From positions 472,685,655 to 472,749,654 of the forward strand of contig CM062808.1 in the NCBI GenBank assembly GCA_031772625.1: a stretch of 64,000 nt of DNA, written 5' to 3'. The translations under genes and the position numbers were made by a program. The notes beneath the pieces are model-generated. The model did not search any database, was not told the DNA's origin, and saw only the letters and a program-made list of their open reading frames with translations. Origin of the DNA: Pinus tabuliformis. Its lineage: Eukaryota > Streptophyta > Pinopsida > Pinales > Pinaceae. Shown here piece by piece: positions 11,012-23,600 of this stretch (the first letter of the stretch is position 1; each line of letters begins with the position of its first letter).

Positions 11012-14000
11012 TGTTGACATTGTTCGAAGTCCACCAACATATGGGGTCTCCTTGGTATGAAGTCCCAACTAGACTCCACACCATTTAGGATAGAAGCCCC
11101 ATCTGAGAATTCGACCTAACCACCATTATATTGTTCTTAAAGATCTGCCTTGGCCACAATTATCAACACAAGAGAGTATGCACATAACTTTCTGATAAGC
11201 GAGTTAACTTTGTGAACCATCAATTGCAATACATAAAAAGCCCTTTCATGGATGGGAAAAGAAAGAGTGAGCCTTTAGAAGAAAAGTTTTAGCACTCTCA
11301 TAATAAAGGCACACATGAGCATAGAAATAATTGTTAATTAACTTTTGAAATAGTTCACAAAGTAACAATGTTCATGAAACAAAGTAACAACGCACATTCA
11401 ACAAGATATATACCAAAGCAAACAAAATAGTTCATTTTCTTTAGTATGTATGAACACAAACATATAAAGTAAACATTAAAAGAATAGTCTTACGACATCC
11501 ATGATACATGAATGAAAGTGTGTTGGCTCTAAGAGCTTCAATATATTAAGTGAAATTTCCAATTACACAATTACAATGATGCAACACTAGCCCCAATAGT
11601 GGAACATTAAGCCACCACTTGCTCCTAAATAATGATCTTCTCTCCTATTCCAAACTAGATAAGCCAAGGTGAAAAGTCCTTTTGCTTGAGCTATGAGGGT
11701 TCATTTATAACAAATGAGGTGTCCTTTCACCTCCCATGTGACTCTTGACCTCCCTCATGACTCTTGTACTCCCATATGACTTTTTAGCTCCTACATGGCT
11801 CTTGGAATTCCTAGTCACTCTTTACATTCCATGTGTGACTCTTTGGCTTCCACACATTTTACATTTTCCAATTTTTGAAATTACATAATTACATTTCACC
11901 AACAATGTGGAAAAAATACATGAGACAAAACAACACTCTTGTGTTGACACTTTGAAGAGATACAATTTGGCGATTGTGACATGAGACTTCATTGTAGTGT
12001 ATCGATGCCAAGTTATTCTCTTTGTTTCTATTTCTTCAAATCTTCATGATTGGTCTGAGATGTGCTTCATCTTCACCCTCTAAAGGATCAAGATAAGAAT
12101 TGGAACCTTCTAAGTCAACATGAGTTTCCATCTCTCTATTGTGGTCCAAGATTCCTTTACTCCTGCATGGTAGTATCTTTGTGTCTTATCTCCACAAGTG
12201 TCCTCTTTGGAACCTCTTGTTGCTGACCTCCTTGAGAATCATCTTTCCATGATAGGATGATAGCACCTGTAAATGAAGTTCACTCATGAAAAGACAATAT
12301 CAGCCCCCAAAATCACATGTTCTATCTTTGTTTTCTCATGTGAGGTGCTGACTATGATGGGACAGTGTGCAAAGATTAGAGAGGAGCCTTCTTGGGTGCA
12401 GAGCATAGATTAAGGAGGTAAGGGATGGAGTTCTAGGCACTAGAAGTGCACATTTCATAATGGAAAGAGAGAGAGGCAAGGATCTACGCAGTGGGCAAGT
12501 CGAGGAGACAAGAGTGACAAGTTTGGGCATAGTGACTCTGCAATGCACATTGATTGAGGAGGAGGCTCTAGGGATTGAGCAGGTCACCAATGCAAGGGAC
12601 AAGTAATGAACCTACTTTCCACTAGGACTACACAATGCACAATGAAGGCAGGGCTTATTAAGGCATAGAGGGCAAGTGTAATCAACAAGAAATTGGATCA
12701 TTGTGCCCTAAGAATGCTCAATGTGTAATTAAGGAAGGGAGGGATTGGTATTTCACAAGTTGCGATTGAAAGGGGTTAAATAAGACCTCACTATCAACTA
12801 GGAGTCCCCAATGCACAACAGAACGTAAGTCTAATCAAGGCTTTGTGTAGTGGCCAAGTGTAAGCAACAAGGGTTGAGTGGTTGTGCTCTAGGGATGCAC
12901 AATGCACAATGTAAAGGGAGATGTCCTCAAGATGGGCACAGAGGGAAAGTATAAGTAGCAAGAGGCTCATTACTGAGGCTTGAAAGTGCACAATGCACTC
13001 ATCACTTGACTAAAGGTTAAATTTGTTCATAACTTATGCATGATGTGAGGACAAGGAAGGATCTTGAAATTGACTAAGTGTTAAATCAGTGAGACAAGAA
13101 AGAGAGAGTAAGATAATACAAACAGGTCCCAAATATGATCACACACATTCAAAATCAAACACATGTCACAGATATGCACAATACCCAAAACCAACATGCA
13201 TACGTTGAAGTAGCAATAAAACGACACTTATCTCCAAGTGCAATAGTTAGGATTTAAGCCTTTACGACACAAGTGTAAACCACAATCAAAAGATGCACTA
13301 TGCTATGGGAGAGTTTCCAACACATGTTCTTATGATAGAGAGAATAAACTAGTGCAAGAGAGTGTGTTGGAACTACCTCTGAAAGGTGTGCCAAGGTGCT
13401 CTTAGGATATAAGTGATGCATGGAAAAACAAAAGAGAACACAAGCGACACATGTAAGAATGAAAGCAACCAAAAGTGACACTTGTAAAAGAAATTGAAAG
13501 TGAAAATGTTAGATGCGAAAGAAAAAGAGAAATTTGAGAAACTCACCCAGATGGTGGCACACTTGCAATCACGAGGAGAGAATGCTCCTTGTGCTCCAAA
13601 AGTGCGAAGATATCAAAAGCGAAAAATGAATGTGAGATGAGCTACAGACTGAATTCTTTATATAGGGAGAGCAAACATGCAATTAGTGTTAGGATTTGTG
13701 AGGTCACTTAGTGCATGCTGGGAAACTAGGAGTCAAGAGTGAATTGAATGCCACAAAGAGTTGTGACAGTACTAACTTGAAGTAGTACACTCTCATTTTT
13801 AACTAGGGGTGTGTAATCATTATTTGCAGAGAATTCCCTTACACTGACACTGGGAAATGCACAATCACTGTCATAGGGAACTGCAAAAGTATGGTTGGAA
13901 AGGACTGTGCAATGGTTGTTAGCAAGGGCTGCACAATGAATGATAGCAAGGGCTACATAATCAATGCTAACAAAGAGTGCCCAACACTGTCACTATGAAG

Positions 14001-14745
14001 TGCACTTAGCCTATCTTGTCATGTGTGCTTGTGAAGACATCAAGAGTTGGGCATGTGAAAGAAAGTAGATCGACACTTAGAATTCCCAAAGGAAGACTTC
14101 AACACTTAGACAACATGATCAAACATGATGCTAATGGCTTGAAACAAAAGATGGCATGATCATAAGGAGGCTCCAAAATTTGAAGATAGCCAAAATTTTG
14201 AAGGGGGTTGTAGCAGTTACAACACTTGGCAATTCACTGGAAGAACCACAACTTCTTTGTTTGTGTATAGCTTTAAGCATAAAGTCTAGCATTTTGGAAG
14301 TATTGTCTCATCCAATAGATCACCCTAGCTTCTTTAATTATCCTAGTTATAGATGTAGTCTCTCCTATTCCTCTTGTCGGCTCAAACACATTTACAAAAC
14401 TTGCCATATCTCAACTATTTTGATTGGGGAGAAGGATAGTATATATTCATAATTTTATGATGATCAAAGTCTTAGTGTTATCTTTGGTGTTTCTTTGCTA
14501 CTATCAAGCTTGTTTAGTACCCCGGCAAAGTCACTTGACGGAATCACAAGCATTGCTTTGTTACTAGCGAGGTTGTTGAGTACCTCGGTGAAATTGCTTG
14601 CTTCACTCCTCTACGCAGGAAGCCTTTCGCTTATTTCACCCTTTGTTATTTTTATAACTTTATGCTCATTGGAATTTTATAGGCATTTGTTTCATCAAGG
14701 GAGGAAGAGGGATCCCAACTTATTTAATGAGTAATAGAGGTTGTT
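11012..14745 (-). mobile_element. Long repeat G, copy 1 (probable minus-strand solo LTR)
   Basis: This block and 59558-62940 are diverged copies of one sequence in the same orientation. Both begin TGTTGAC, share a TGGTATGAAGTCCCAACTAGAC block near the left end, share a stretch with TTTATA where the minus strand would have a TATA box, and share the right end around TCGGTGRARTTGC and GAAGCCTTTC. Read on the minus strand, the element ends in GTCAACA and carries its promoter about 0.7-0.8 kb before that end, the layout of a large LTR. The middle (about 12.3-14 kb) is full of TGCACAATG-like words in imperfect repeats. No gag or pol was found inside, and short open frames there match nothing. Confidence 0.45.
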
Positions 14746-15243
14746 CCTTGTTTTGCAGAGACTCTTATATATATACCTCTCAAATTAGTGTGCTCTCTTA
14801 AGTTTTTCTCCTTTCCCTTCTCTTCTCGACTGAGATTATATGTTAAAAACCAATTAATATAAATGGCGATTTCAAGGAAAGAATATTATATGATAGATAT
14901 GAGCATCGTAGATCCACTAAACCTTTCATTTCGAATGAGTCATATTTTCTGTCTAACCATCATGGACTCATAAAATATTTAGGCACAAACAAAGAAAGGG
15001 ATTAAAATTTAACTAAGCATTGTCAGTTGTCACTGTTCCCCCTTTTAAAACTTTCACCACATTACTTTAGAGCCAAACGATGCAACTTTCACATAAAGTC
15101 TTATTAAAATTAAACATGGTGACATGGCATAGAAAGAAAGGAAGAAAGGAAAGTAACATGTAAAAACTTGGAAGGTGATGCTAAGAAAAAACCCCAAATG
15201 AGAAAGAGAATGTAGATAAAAGTGTTGTAATGCGATGCAAAAG
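14746..15243. other. Spacer, nothing recognised
   Basis: AT-rich sequence between repeat G and element A with a short GAAAGGAAGAAAGGAAAG purine run near 15135. No gene or element end was supported. Confidence 0.4.
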
Positions 15244-16592
15244 TGATCCAGGTGGATCTTTAAATAAGTATCAGTGGCATGGTAAAAGGCTCAAAACTAA
15301 AAGTGGAAGAATTTGGATAAACTTAGCATCGGATCGAATTGCTCGTCATCCTGATTCCAACTGTGTGAACGACACTCAAATCCAAGTTCATATGAAGAAG
15401 TTAGAGCAAGTCAAAGTTTATGTTTGACTTCTCCAAGTGGCAGGAGGAGATGACATGGTAGACAATCTCAGTGAATGGGGAAGCACCAAGTGGCACACTG
15501 CCATTGGTCCCACATATCGCATATCGTAGAAAGAAGAGGTCGCGGATTAAGGAAAATTGGCCCGAGGTTGTGATGCGATCAAATCGCAATCGCCCATCAC
15601 AAAAGGAGAAGGTGAAAGAATCGGCCCTCGACAGTCAGGGTTGCATTGCGACGAATCACAATCTCACATCGCAAGGTGCAGTGGTCCAGAATCGGCCTCC
15701 AACAAGATCAGATTGCGATTGCGATATCACAATCGCATGTCACACAAGCACTGCACCCATATATATGTTACCTGATGGGCTCCGTTGATTGTGATTTGTG
15801 ATGGGGTTTCCGAACCCGATATTTTATATGTTATGTTTAATCCTCCCAGTGGGTCTGCTATATCACAAGCCGCTTGATGTATGGGTTGGTCTGTACGCCG
15901 ATGAAACTGTCAATTATGGGGAAACGCCGATAGTAAAAGGCCACCGATTTCAATGTGCAGTTAAAGGGGGTTTTCCATGTTTGTAAGGGTTTTTTCCACA
16001 TACTATTCAGGGCCCCGAGAACCTCTATTGGAAAACGCCTGCTTGCTAAACTTCATCGTTTGTTTGGAACTGCCCGGGTATTGAGGGATTTTGCTGCCAA
16101 CTTATATAAAGGACCATCTGTGTTGGAGAAAGGCAGAGAGGACTGGCAGATTAGTTCAGAAGCTATTGAGCGCAGTAGACCCTGACCTGGCAGCAAGCCG
16201 GGATCTCACCTTGAGCAGTGGGGAGGTTCTGAGAAGGTGCAGAAGGCCCGATTATCCAAATTGGGTGTTCGGATAGGCGTTTTTACATGATTTTTCGCCA
16301 AAATTTCAGTAGTACTGTCTGTTTCTGAAGCTGGGCTCTCCATTCTTCATCCATATTCTAGCTTGGAGGTATAAGGATTGTAGTTGAATGTTGATTGTAC
16401 TTTTATCTCTTTTTATGCCACTTAATAAAAGAAGGCCTCCCCATTATTGAACTCTGTAATCAAATATTTGTGTCATGTTTTTCTTACTTATCGTGTTATT
16501 TCTGCATTGTTTTATGTGCTTTTAATTTCCATGGTTAATAAGCTCTGTTTCATGCAATTCCGATGCATCTATAAGTAAAATATCTTGGATCA
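15244..16592 (+). repeat. 5' LTR of element A (1,349 bp)
   Basis: Starts TGATCCAGG and ends TTGGATCA, giving TGATC/GATCA inverted ends. A TATA box TATATAAA lies at 16103-16110 and a poly(A) signal AATAAA at 16424-16429. Homologous to 19042-19655 through its first part; short indels in the CpG-rich tract (about 15640-15790) separate the copies. Confidence 0.8.
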
Positions 16593-16596
16593 AGTT

Positions 16597-16608
16597 TGGT
16601 ATCAGAGC
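16597..16608 (+). other. Primer-binding site of element A
   Basis: TGGTATCAGAGC lies four bases after the LTR end and is complementary to the 3' end of plant initiator tRNA-Met. Confidence 0.8.
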
Positions 16609-16712
16609 AGGTCTTTGTCAATGTGAATTACATGAGTATATGCTAACTTGGAACAAGCTACGAAAGGGTGAAGGAAAGCTTAAGTCCTTTGATCCTGAAG
16701 AAGGACGTGCAC

Positions 16713-17670
16713 AATGAAGAAGAAGCATGGAAAATGAAGAATCTCGTTGGGAAGAGGAACAAAATTTCCGCAAGGTATTCTACAATATGATAGAGAAAGT
16801 GGACAAGCTATTTTCAGAGTATGAGAAGGCACGAGAAGAAAGATGTCGATGACAATAGATCAGTACATCATGGAGATGGTGGAGAAGATCACCCTCCCTC
16901 TCCATCTTCCAGTGATGATTCTGCTTCTTCTTCTCATCATTCTCGCAGATGTCATAGACATACATCTAAGAAACCTTTCCTTAAACTAGATGTAAAGTTT
17001 GACTTGCCTATGTATGCTGGAGAATGTAATGTAGAAAATATTAATGATTAGATTAGGCAGATTGAGGTCTACTGCCAGATTCAACAAATCAAGGAAGACG
17101 AGGCAAAGATCCAGTTGGCATCCCTTCGACTGAGTGGCACCACTCTCGTTTGGTGGGAGAGTAGATTGCAAGGTAGCAAAAATGTGGGTAACCTTCTTTC
17201 CTCATGGTCAAATTTTGTTTTTGCATTGAAGAATTATTTTTACCCTCTGGGATATAAACAAAAATCAGTAATGGAATGGCAACACCTAAGGAAAAGCAAG
17301 GGTCAAAATTTGCAAAACTTAACCGAAGAATTTAGGAAACAACCATTGAATTTGAGCATTCCATTAGATTCACTAGAGATTGTAACTAAGTATATCAATT
17401 CCTTACATAGCTACATAAGGCAATCATTACTAGTGTCCAAGCCTACTACTATCGATGAGGCTAGTGTGAGGGCCATTCATCTTGAGAGCAGGGGGATGCA
17501 TGAAAAAATGACCACCCAAAAGGAGCCACAACTGGCAAGAGAAGAGAGGCAAATCCCTCTTGTACACATTGTGAGAAAGAGGGACACGACAAAGAGAATT
17601 GATGGAAACTGCACCCTGAGCTGAGGCCTAAGAAGAATGACAGAAAGGAGAGGCAGAAGACAACTACCAC
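16713..17670 (+). pseudogene. gag: gag-like gene of element A
   Basis: The frame with a charged, Ser/His-rich N-terminal part (16821-17051), a TAG at 17049-17051 and then a 170-codon stretch contains the retrotransposon gag core: IQLASLRLSGTTLVWWESRL, then WSNFVFALKNYFYP, then WQHLRKSKGQNLQNLTEEFR. After a one-base frame change near 17540 a CCHC zinc knuckle follows: Cys 17561, Cys 17570, His 17585, and the last Cys replaced by TGA at 17600-17602. The gag protein would form the particle and bind RNA. With two stops and a frameshift this copy is dead. Confidence 0.7.
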
Positions 17671-17671
17671 C

Positions 17672-18412
17672 GTGCAACAAGATTGCAAGTTTGAATCAGA
17701 GGAAGACGAGAAGGTCACAACTACGGGATTCACACGAGGTAGACCAATTGACCCAGGGTCAGATTCTGGTGACGAAAGGAAGATTGCATCTCTTGGGATC
17801 GTAACAGATGGACCGGTTGATTTCGGTTCTGATTTGGGTAATGAAGCAAAAATTTCAATAGATATTGTACCAAAGGTGAAAAGGACACCCAATGTGGCAT
17901 GGCTCCAGGAACTTGAGGAGATCAACCAAAGCATTCAAGTAGAGAATATTGAGCTAAGGTGACTCTTACATGAAGTAGAAAAGGAGAAAAAAAGGTTGCT
18001 ATGCCAGTTGCAAGTTAAGGATGAGGCCTTAGAAAAGCTGCAACATAACCACCTTGAGGTAAAAAGTGACTCTTCGGCTTCATGTACCTTTCCTGATGAT
18101 GTTTTTGCCGCTTTTGAAAAACATACTATGGGTATCGTATCCAAACTATTGAAGAAAATGGGGTATGAGGGGAAGGGCCTCGACATTAATGGTCAGGGCA
18201 TCACAAACGCCATCAAAGTGGAGGAATTGCCTCGTCATGCAGGACTCAGGTATTTCAGGAAGGAAGTTGGGGAATGCTCCAAAACAACCAGTGACCCACC
18301 AACGACAGATGATGAGGTCACCTCATCACATTCCAGTGACAATGAGGGATCCATGAACACTTATCAGAGGCACATCGGGAGAAAGTGTTCCAAGATGATC
18401 TGGAATGTCTGA
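17672..18412 (+). pseudogene. Acidic linker, coiled coil and G-patch domain of element A
   Basis: One frame, broken only by TGA at 17960-17962 (a likely former CGA), carries three parts: an acidic Gly/Asp-rich linker, a charged heptad-like stretch around 17900-18060 (QELEEINQSIQVENIELR, then EVEKEKKRLLCQLQVKDEAL) and, at about 18131-18253, a G-patch: GIVSKLLKKMGYEGKGL, NGQGI and PRHAGLRY. The canonical pattern is GxGxxLLxxMGxxxGxGLGxxxxG...GhGa. Three of the conserved glycines are replaced (GIG to GIV, GLG to GLD, GLGY to GLRY), two by changes typical of G-to-A decay. G-patches bind RNA or activate DEAH helicases; some retroviral proteases carry one. Here it sits downstream of the knuckle, where a protease would be expected. 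Confidence 0.65.
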
Positions 18413-19030
18413 AAAAGGAAGAATCATTGCAACAAGGATGAACATTAGAAACCTACATGCCAGACACTTCAGGCCCAAAAAGAACCCATGAAGGATCTAG
18501 TCATTAAGGATATTCCACAAACAAATCCAGCACAGGAAGATGACCCATTTACTTTATTAAGTAAAAGATGGTCTTTTTTTAGATAGTAGCTTGTTATGGC
18601 CACGGTTTGTAAATCATGCGTTGCAAGTAAATGTAAAAAGTGATGATGTGTTTTCCATCACTTCAAAACACAATGATGATGTTTGTGGCATTTTATTATG
18701 AGTAGTTTGGGTATTGGTTTCTATCATGTAAAACTTGACCAAAGAGTGTGTGTTATAAATGCTTGGCAAGTGTGGGGTTGTTTGTCATGTATGGTTTGTA
18801 TATGATTGCAAAGGATGTACCAGCTTTGCGTGCAGGTGGTTGAAAGTGTGGTTTGGCGAGGACACAAGCAGTGTGTTGGATGTGTTAATGCTTTTGGTGG
18901 AGTACATTCATGTGGTCTTCAAAATAATGCATTCGAGTAAAGCTCGGTTGATGGACAAAGAAAAAGTGAGGGAACAATTTCCTCACTTCCTAATTGAATG
19001 AAAGGGCTTTTGGTTGTCCAAAAGATCTTA

Positions 19031-19041
19031 GTGGGGAGGAT
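19031..19041 (+). other. Polypurine tract of element A
   Basis: GTGGGGAGGAT directly precedes the 3' LTR, the position where plus-strand synthesis is primed. Confidence 0.7.
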
Positions 19042-19655
19042 TGATCTAGGTGGATCTTTAAAGAAGTACCAGTGGCATGGTAAAAGGCTCAAAACTCAAA
19101 GTGGCATAATTTGGATAAACTTAGCATCGGATCGAAGTGCTCGTCATCCTAGTTCCAATAGTGTGAACGACAGTCAAATCTGAGTTCATATGAAGAAGTT
19201 AGAGAAAGTCAAAGTTTATGTTTGACTTGTCCAAGTGGCAGGAGGAGATGGCGTCACAGACACTCTCAGCGAATGGGGAAGCGCCAAGTGGCAGGCTACC
19301 ATTGGTCCCACATATCGCATATCGCAGAAAGCAGAGGTCGCGGCTTAAGGAAAATTGGCCCAAGGTTGCGATGAGATCAAATCGCAATCACCCATCACAA
19401 AAGGAGAAGGTGAAAGAATTAGACCCTGACAGTCAGGGTTGTGATGTGACAAATCACAATCGCAGTGTGTTGGATGTGTTACTTGAAGGGCTCTACCGAT
19501 TACAATTTGTGATGGGATTTCTGGACCTGATATTTTATATGTTATGTTTAATCCTCCCATCAGGTCCACTGTATCGTAGGCCGCTTGATGTATGGGTTGG
19601 TCTGTATGCTGATGAAACTGTTGATTGCGGGGAAACATCGATAGTAAAAGGCTGC
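19042..19655 (+). repeat. 3' LTR of element A, truncated
   Basis: Matches the first 0.7 kb of the 5' LTR with scattered changes and a deletion in the CpG-rich tract. The match stops at GTAAAAGGCTGC, where the family B LTR begins. The rest of this LTR (promoter, R, U5) is not found elsewhere in the window. Confidence 0.75.
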
Positions 19656-20176
19656 TAATCCAAGTGGATATTGGTGGCCACCGGCCAAGTCCACTTGGAC
19701 CCCCACCATTGTTTCTTTCAACTTTTTAGTTTTCTTAATTGTAGCACAATTTACTATTTTTAGCAGTTTTTTGGGTCCTGAACTTCTGGAGCCGTTTTAA
19801 GGCCCTAAACGACGCTTTTTGGGAAAACTGGGAGCAACATGGGTCCATAGACCGATGTTTCTCTTCTCAAAGTTGTAGTTCTCGGATAGATCTTTCTAAC
19901 AAGATATTGTGCGCGTCAAACAGAGATCATATGCCAAAGTTACGACCCCGGGAAGTTGATGTACCAATTTACCCAAACGGGGCCCACAGTTTGGCGTTTC
20001 ATCTTCTAGGGTTAGGTTTTTGGATGTTTAGGGTTTTCCATTGTTTCTCAACAATAAATAGCCCTCTAAGCCTCATTGTAACACAGTCAGAGGCATGTAG
20101 CCTCCACATCTCTTCTCAGAGATAAGCTACCATCGCCCTAGCTGGTTTATTTCCATTGTTGTTTGTAAGCATATTT
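19656..20176 (+). repeat. Family B LTR1, part before the Copia insertion
   Basis: Begins TAATCCAAGTGG (a changed TGATC end) and shares GGATATTGGTGGCCACC and CACTTGGACCCCCACC with LTR2-4. A TATA-like AATAAATAG lies near 20051. Cut by the Copia element at TATTT (20172-20176). Confidence 0.8.
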
Positions 20177-20303
20177 TGTTGGGTTGTGTTATATTCTTTC
20201 CATGACTAGCCCACATAGTTAACTGGGGGTTAGAGGGGGGGAGGTCACATGGGGTTTGAGGTGTACACGTAACCCCACTTTATGGGGTCCAGGGCAGCGC
20301 CTC

Positions 20304-20423
20304 GGAAAATTTTGGTTTTGGGATCTAGGGGAAAATATCTGTGTATATGTGTTTTATGTGTTAGGAAAATTTTGGTTTTGGGATCCAGGGGAAAATATCT
20401 GTGTATATGTGTTTTATGTGTTA
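20304..20423 (+). repeat. 60-bp tandem duplication in the Copia 5' LTR only
   Basis: GGAAAATTTTGGTTTTGGGA starts at 20304 and 20364. The 3' LTR has a single copy, so the duplication arose after insertion or was not copied into both LTRs. Confidence 0.9.
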
Positions 20424-20614
20424 TGCTCTCCAATTGTTTATTTTCTGTGTTTTAGAATTTGTATGCAGGTATGTATGAGGTTAAAACTTACATTTGGTAT
20501 CGGAGCAATTTTGGCTTCAAGGTGACGCCTTTGTTGCTAAGGGGTTTCACTCAGGCCTGTGGTAGACCCTGTTCAGTGGGAGATCTGCGAGATCGATTCT
20601 GGTGGTGAAAGAAG

Positions 20615-23600
20615 ATGGCGAGCAATGGAAAGATAGAGATCAAGAAATTTAATGGTCAGAGTTTTGAGTTGTGGAAACTCAATATGGAGGATCTGTTGGT
20701 GGATAAAGATCAATGGATCGCGATAGATCCTGGTACTAAAATAACGTGAGTGTCTGATGAAGAATGGAAGAAGTTGGATCGGAAGGCAAAGAGCACAATA
20801 CGATTGTGTGTCTTAGATTCAGTATTTTTGAATGTATTAGGAGAAGCTACGACGAAGGCTTTGTGGGACAAGTTAGGGACTTTGTACCAATCTAAGTCTC
20901 TGGTGAATAAATTGTTCCTGCGGAAAAAGCTATATAATATGAGGATGAATGATGGAGACTTGGTGACAGATCATCTGAACGCATTTAATACTGTGGTAAT
21001 TCAGTTAGCATCTATTGATATTAAAATTTCAAATGAAGATAAGTGCATAATTTTGTTGTGTTCTCTACCAGATTCGTGGGATAGTCTGGTTATTGCAATA
21101 GGTAGCAATGCAACTGCCTTGCAGTTTGATGAAATAGTCTTATCCTTGCTGACGGAGGAGATGTGATGGAAAAGTATGGAGAGCCAAAATGGTGATGCCT
21201 TGTTTGTACGAGGACGGTCCCAGCACAGAAACAAAAATAAGTCATCGAGTGGGAGATCTAAATCTAGAGGGAGATCTAAAGCTCCGGGAAAACCTGTAAA
21301 GGCGGTGTGCTAGAAATGTGGAAAGGAAGGGCACTACAAAAGGGAATGTAAATCTAAAGCTCCCGATAAAGGAAAGGGATCTGATGATGCTCCTTCTGTA
21401 GAGGCAAAACCACCTCAGATGAAGGTGGGGATGTGTACTTGGCTTCTTCAAGTACACATGTAGATCACGAGGCATGGTTGATTGACTCAGGTGCATCCTT
21501 TCACTTCACTCCCCATAGAGAATGGTTCTGCGAGTATGAGAAATATGATGGTGGTGATGTCTTCTTGGGGATGACAGGAAGGCTAGAATCATTGGTCGTG
21601 GAAAAGTAAAGTTGAAGTTGCAAGGTGGAAGGGTTAGAACAATTATTGGTGTTCTGCATATTCCTGAATTAGCTAGAAATCTTATTTCTGTTAGCAAGCT
21701 GGATGATTCAAGTGTAAAAACAGTGTTCGAGAAGGATACCTACAAGATGGTTCACGGAGCACTAGTATTGATGAGGGGAGTTCGGATTGGAACTCAGTAC
21801 AAGCTGTAAGGTAGCACTGTTGTTGATGGGTGCAATAGGTCTGTGGTTCCTGAAAGTGGAGGAGAAAATCTAGTGGTCTCTGGAGAGAAGACCATGTTGT
21901 GGCATCAAAGTCTTGGACACATTGGAGAGAAGGGCCTTTGAATACTTCATGGTAAAGGTATGGTAGAAGGTATGAGTAATATCTCTCTGGATTTTGATTT
22001 CTATGAAAATTTTGTATACGGGAAGCAGAATTTGGTGAGTTTCCCCTCTGGTATTAAGAAGGCGAAACAGATATTAGAGATTGTGCACAGTGATGTGTTT
22101 GGACCTGTGAAGGTTCCATCACTGGGTAAGTCTGTGTACTATGTATCATTTATAGATGACTTCTCAAGGAATACATGGATATATTTCCTTAAGAAGAAAT
22201 CTGAAGTCTTTGACAGGTTTAAAGAATTTAAGGCTCTCGTGGAAAATCAGACAGAGAAGAAGATAAAGGTGCTGAGGACAGATAATGGTGGAGAGTTTTG
22301 CAGTAAGGAATTTGAAGAATTCTGTAAGAAGTGTGGTATATCACGGCAGAAGAATACTCCATATACACCTCAGCAAAATGGAGTTGCAAAAAGAATGAAC
22401 AAGACGTTGATGGAAAGGGAAAGAAGCATGCTCAGTGGTGCTGGGTTAGGACAGGAATTATGGGAAGATGTAGTGGATATTTCATGTTACCTGGTCAACA
22501 GGTCACCTTCATCAGCGTTGGAGGATAATACTCCACAAGAGGTATGGACTGGTAAGAAACCCTCTCTTTCACATCTAAGGGTATTTGCATGTGATGTGTA
22601 TGTACATGTTCCAAAGGAGAAACGAACCAAGTTGGATAGTAAATCTGAAAAGTGCATCTTTATTGGGTATAAGGATGGTTTAAAGGGTTATAAGCTTTGG
22701 AACCCAGTATCAAGGAAGGTTGTGTATAGGCGAGATGTGGTGTTCAGAGAGGTGAAAGACGTTATTAAACATGAAGTCCAACCAAAGGAACCTGAGAAGA
22801 TAGAGTTTGAGCTAAAGGAGGAAGAATCAAACTCTAAAGCAGAGGAGGAATTAGAAGATGAAGAGCCACAAACTCCAGCTGTGAGAAGATCAGTTTGAGA
22901 AAGAAGGCAGCCAGAAAGGTATAGTCCATCTACTTTCTGTTCAAATTTTTCTTTATCTGTTACTAATGATGATCCCAAAACTGTGAAGGAAACAGTGGAT
23001 TCAGAGGATGGAAAACTCTAGAAAGAGGCCATGGTTGATGAAATAACATCTTTACACAAAAATGAGGCTAGGGATCTGGTGGAGTTACCAGCTGGAAGGA
23101 AAACCATTAGCAGCAAATGGGTATTCAAAAAGAAGACAAATGCAGAAGGAAAAGTGGATAAATACAAAGCTCGGTTGGTAGCAAAAGGTTATTCCCAGGT
23201 GTCGGGAATTGATTTTGGTGATATTTTTTCTCCTGTTGCCAAAGTAACTTCTATTATATTACTTTTATCTGTTGTTGCTGTTTTTGATTTTGAGGTAGAA
23301 TAGATGGATGTGAAGACAACATTTCTTCATAGGTATCTGGAAGAGGAGATCTACATGAAGCAACCTGAAGGCTTTGTGGTGAAGGTTAAGAAAGAACTGG
23401 TATGTAAGTTAAAGAAGTCTTTGTATGGGTTAAAACAGTCACCAAGGATGTGGTATCAGAAATTTGATACATTTATATGGGGACTTGGCTTCACCAGAAG
23501 CAAAGAAAATCACTGTGTATTTTAAATTAACTGGTGAGCGTGTTATTTATCTAGTCTTGTATGTAGATGATATGTTGTTGGTTGGAAATGACAAAGAAAT

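Larger units (their letters stand above)
15244..19655 (+). mobile_element. Element A: Gypsy-like LTR element with gag and G-patch but no catalytic pol
   Basis: Two homologous LTRs (15244-16592 and 19042-19655, the second truncated) enclose 2.4 kb. A primer site similar to initiator tRNA-Met follows the 5' LTR, and a purine tract GTGGGGAGGA precedes the 3' LTR. The interior holds a gag-like gene, a CCHC knuckle, a coiled coil and a G-patch motif. Near the 3' LTR a short frame ending KEKVREQFPHFLIE resembles the very end of family B pol (TRDQVQQKFPHLMEAL), so A looks like a full element that lost protease, RT, RNase H and integrase by internal deletion. It would need enzymes from a relative to move. 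The 3' LTR is cut by the first LTR of the family B array. Confidence 0.75.

Noticed and set aside
12336-13481. Minus-strand frames in the middle of repeat G copy 1
   Set aside because: Leu/Ser-rich products of a repetitive TGCACAATG-type sequence; not conserved in copy 2.
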